Origin: Owenweeksia sp. TMED14
Lineage (GTDB): Bacteria; Bacteroidota; Bacteroidia; Flavobacteriales; Schleiferiaceae
DNA length: 6,751 nt
Direction: 5' to 3'
Assembly (NCBI GenBank): GCA_002167805.1
Contig: NHBT01000002.1
Coordinates: 39,053 to 45,803 of the forward strand
Under the pieces are notes generated by a model. The model saw only the letters and a program-made list of their open reading frames with translations. It was not told where the DNA came from and searched no databases. Below, one piece after another: positions 4,640 to 6,751 of the stretch (position 1 is the first letter of the stretch; every line of letters begins with the position of its first letter). Made by a program: the position numbers and the translations under genes.

Positions 4640-6751
4640 TTAATGCTTCACAATTAGCTTGAGGCTCTTGTCACTCAGTAGAGTCTTGACTTGAATCAAG
4701 TAAATGCCATCATGCAGAATTTCAGTATTTATACTGTGCACAATGTCTTGAGTTTCATGTTCGTATATTTTTTGACCAATGGCATTAATAATTCGTATCG
4801 TTTTGTTCCCCGCCTCTGGCATTTGAAGAGTCGCTATCGTTGAAGCTGGGTTTGGATAAATCTGAACTTCGTCCATCTCTTGGTCAGTTAGATTAAAAGG
4901 AAAAGCTTCATCTCCAGGAGAACCAATATCTCCCCCTGCCGACGAATAAGCGCCTCGAACTCCACCTGATGCATTTCCTAAATAAACACAGTTCGTATCA
5001 AACTCTACAGAATATCCTGCTGCCGTTGAAGTGTATTCTGCTCTACAGATTTCTACAGGAGTAGAAGAGGTATCAAATAATACTACTGCATCTGATGATG
5101 AACTTAAACCTGGGAATGAGCTGTTCACCAATTCATCTGAACAAATCACTTGAATAGGACTGCTTAATCCCCAGTTCCCCCTAAAAAGACCTTCATAAGT
5201 TGTTAAGCCACCCCAAACGACCATAGATTCTCCAGGTTGAATTACGGTATTACTCATAAATACGGATGCTCCAGGGTTGAAAGAGTTGTCATCCCATGAG
5301 AACCCTGATAGATCTACGGAGGTACTTCCGTAATTCTTAATCTCAAACCAGTCCTCACTAAGATTTGTGTTTGGGTCATTTGATCCAGACATGATTTCTG
5401 TTATCGCTAGATCATAGGTTGTTGGTGTTGGGAATAAGACATCTTCTTTTTGACGAGGCAGCATTTGATAGCCACTTGTAAAAGGACTACTCATGTCAAA
5501 TTGACCACCAATACCTATAATATCAAAAACACCACCAGGGCAAGGCTCATTGTATAGTGTGACATCTGCATCAATTCTTAAGGCGATTGTATTCATACCG
5601 TCAGATACGTCAACGTTAAATCCAGAACCAGCATTTGTCCATTGGGTTGGGTCAACAACAACAACATTGTTCATTCGGATAAGATTACTTTCAGTGGTCT
5701 CATCTAAAGCAATTATTGTCGTTGGAGCTGGAATGCTTGCACCTGTTGAAATAACAGCGATGGAGTCTGCGCCTACTTGGGCAAGCCCATTAAATTGACC
5801 AATAGTACCTATTACTCGAACAACATCTCCTTCGGTAACGGTATAGCCGTGTGATGAGCTCGACGGCGAGAATACACCAAAACCGACAGACCCATCATGG
5901 ATTGTAAAGGCAACATTACCCGATGAGGCCGATTGCATATTTACACCAATAACAGTTCCTTCTACTTTGCAGTAGACTCCCAGTGAATCAGAAACCCCAT
6001 CCGAGTTTTGTCCTTTCACTTGAGGAATCGAGTAGGTTGGAATATTGATATCATTATCTAAAATTGTAAATCGCATGCTATCTATGCTTCCGATGGAAAC
6101 ACCTGTTGCGTTGGTAATAATAAAATCAATAAACTCCGGTCCTTCAATATTAGAATCATCTATAATTGTAGCAATTATACTGACGGTATCAGTATTCGCT
6201 GGAATGCTTAGGGTAGTTCCTGTTTGAGAAATAGATGGGTTAAAAGATGCATCTGTTCCGACAACAAAACCAGTGCCTGGTGAGTTTGATAATGTGATTG
6301 TTGAGGAACTCGATAATGTAGGTTGAATAATTAAATCTATGGATGTGGTAACATTTCCTTCCAGTACTTGTAGAGATGAGCTAGCAAAACGAATACTTGG
6401 TGACGCTGCTGTGGCAGGAATTATATCGTTAGTGTCTCTTGGGAATACCTGGTAACCACTGGTATATGGATTGCTAAAATCAAATTGAGATCCTACTCCC
6501 ACAACATCAAATAAGCCTGTTGGTGGATTCGTTCCATATAGATTACAATCCGCATCTACTCTCATCGTAAAAGTACTATTTCCATCGGTTATATCAACAT
6601 TGAAACCAGAACCAGAATTTGACCATTGACTTGGGGTTGCTAATGTCATGTTATTTAGACGAATCAATTCCGATTCCTCGGACTCCCCAATGGTTGTTAC
6701 AATAGTTTCTGATACAGTATTCGCTGATTGAGCTAATAGAATAACACTGTC
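4640..6751 (-). CDS. Multidomain secreted protein with T9SS type A sorting domain, N-terminus outside the window
   Basis: The frame stays open from the stop at 4640 to the right edge, so 703 C-terminal residues are visible (residue 1 is the codon at 6749-6751). In order: residues 1-111, an OB-fold-like module, cut by the edge; 118-235, a Calx-beta-like domain ending in FTILDND; 239-336, an OB-fold-like module (VEGTVIGV ... AFTIHDG ... GDVVRVIGTIGQFNG) resembling the YhcR-type OB folds of extracellular nucleases; 348-440, a second such module similar to residues 1-111; 446-590, a lamin-tail-like domain (ITEIM, DWFEIKN, VDLSGF); and 628-703, the sorting domain (VQIYPNPAS, AIGQKIYE, GIYLIQV, LKLIVKH). 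It should be exported by Sec, moved across the outer membrane by T9SS and kept at the surface or released. No catalytic domain is visible, and any enzyme or signal peptide would lie off-window. A TTG at 6665-6667 is internal, because the upstream codons (TTIGESEESE) match the second module (TTIIALDETTESN). The function is unknown; adhesion or an extracellular nuclease or phosphoesterase role is possible. Confidence 0.88.
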   Translation of the reverse strand, partial: DSVILLAQSANTVSETIVTTIGESEESELIRLNNMTLATPSQWSNSGSGFNVDITDGNSTFTMRVDADCNLYGTNPPTGLFDVVGVGSQFDFSNPYTSGYQVFPRDTNDIIPATAASPSIRFASSSLQVLEGNVTTSIDLIIQPTLSSSSTITLSNSPGTGFVVGTDASFNPSISQTGTTLSIPANTDTVSIIATIIDDSNIEGPEFIDFIITNATGVSIGSIDSMRFTILDNDINIPTYSIPQVKGQNSDGVSDSLGVYCKVEGTVIGVNMQSASSGNVAFTIHDGSVGFGVFSPSSSSHGYTVTEGDVVRVIGTIGQFNGLAQVGADSIAVISTGASIPAPTTIIALDETTESNLIRMNNVVVVDPTQWTNAGSGFNVDVSDGMNTIALRIDADVTLYNEPCPGGVFDIIGIGGQFDMSSPFTSGYQMLPRQKEDVLFPTPTTYDLAITEIMSGSNDPNTNLSEDWFEIKNYGSTSVDLSGFSWDDNSFNPGASVFMSNTVIQPGESMVVWGGLTTYEGLFRGNWGLSSPIQVICSDELVNSSFPGLSSSSDAVVLFDTSSTPVEICRAEYTSTAAGYSVEFDTNCVYLGNASGGVRGAYSSAGGDIGSPGDEAFPFNLTDQEMDEVQIYPNPASTIATLQMPEAGNKTIRIINAIGQKIYEHETQDIVHSINTEILHDGIYLIQVKTLLSDKSLKLIVKH
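4643..4870 (-). other. T9SS type A C-terminal sorting domain
   Basis: The last 76 residues of the surface protein have the Por-secretion-tail pattern: hydrophobic strand plus YPNPA, an N-x-x-GQ-like turn (NAIGQ), an H-DGIYLIQV strand and a final basic strand SLKLIVKH. In this family the domain directs passage through the outer-membrane T9SS translocon and is usually cleaved by PorU-type sortases. Confidence 0.88.
5441..5767 (-). repeat. Protein-level repeat, copy 2 (OB-fold-like module)
   Basis: The second copy, residues 329-437 of the visible T9SS protein, lies just after another OB-fold-like module and before the lamin-tail-like domain. Its best-preserved stretch is GSGFNVD with flanking residues, which is also recognisable at the nucleotide level between about 5610-5650 and 6594-6634. 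Confidence 0.85.
6425..6751 (-). repeat. Protein-level repeat, copy 1 (OB-fold-like module, cut by window edge)
   Basis: Encodes residues 1-109 of the visible T9SS protein. It aligns without gaps with copy 2 at 5441-5767, offset by 984 bp (328 codons). The core after LIR-[LM]-NN shares about 44 of 81 residues, including P-x-QW-x-N, GSGFNVD, R-x-DAD, LY, Q-F-D and TSGYQ-x-x-PR. The first 28 residues align more weakly (about 7 identities). The repeat may extend beyond the edge. Confidence 0.85.

Noticed and set aside
5550..6227. Two short plus-strand frames at 5550-5798 and 6045-6227
   Set aside because: Both are antisense to the T9SS protein, whose domains run through the region without interruption.
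6665..6667. TTG as the start codon of the T9SS protein
   Set aside because: The frame is open to the window edge and the 28 upstream residues align with the equivalent part of the second module, so the TTG encodes an internal Leu.

Overview
The window looks like ordinary core chromosome of a member of the Bacteroidota, probably Flavobacteriia-like; the family cannot be fixed from the sequence. Four signs agree: a surface protein ending in a type IX secretion (T9SS) sorting domain, a TTG-N19-TAnnTTTG promoter in front of a tRNA gene, AT-rich leaders without Shine-Dalgarno sequences, and a tRNA gene with no encoded CCA. I found no mobile element, CRISPR array, phage gene or defence system, and no convincing undescribed system.

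Layout. Positions 1-1202 (+) hold the 3' part of folK (folate biosynthesis), whose stop overlaps by ATGA the start of a lipoprotein with three exact 30-residue calcium-binding-type repeats and an OmpA-like peptidoglycan-binding domain. A symmetric terminator at 1223-1249 separates these from a convergent TrmH/SpoU-family RNA methyltransferase (1249-1779, -). An 87-bp gap with candidate promoter elements on both strands divides the methyltransferase from mutS (1867-4452, +), a full-length mismatch-recognition ATPase. After mutS come a promoter, a tRNA-Gly(GCC) gene (4510-4582) and a second symmetric terminator (4591-4617). From 4640 to the right edge, on the minus strand, runs the C-terminal 703 residues of a large secreted protein. 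Its visible order is OB-fold-like module, Calx-beta-like domain, two OB-fold-like modules, lamin-tail-like domain, T9SS type A sorting domain.

The genes do not form one pathway: they cover folate synthesis, envelope structure, RNA modification, DNA repair, translation and surface display. The lipoprotein and the T9SS protein are both envelope or surface proteins but lie in separate transcription units. Both window edges cut genes: folK lacks roughly ten N-terminal codons on the left, and the T9SS protein lacks its N-terminus on the right. The best targets for a second look are the duplicated OB-fold modules of the T9SS protein and the translationally overlapped folK-lipoprotein pair.
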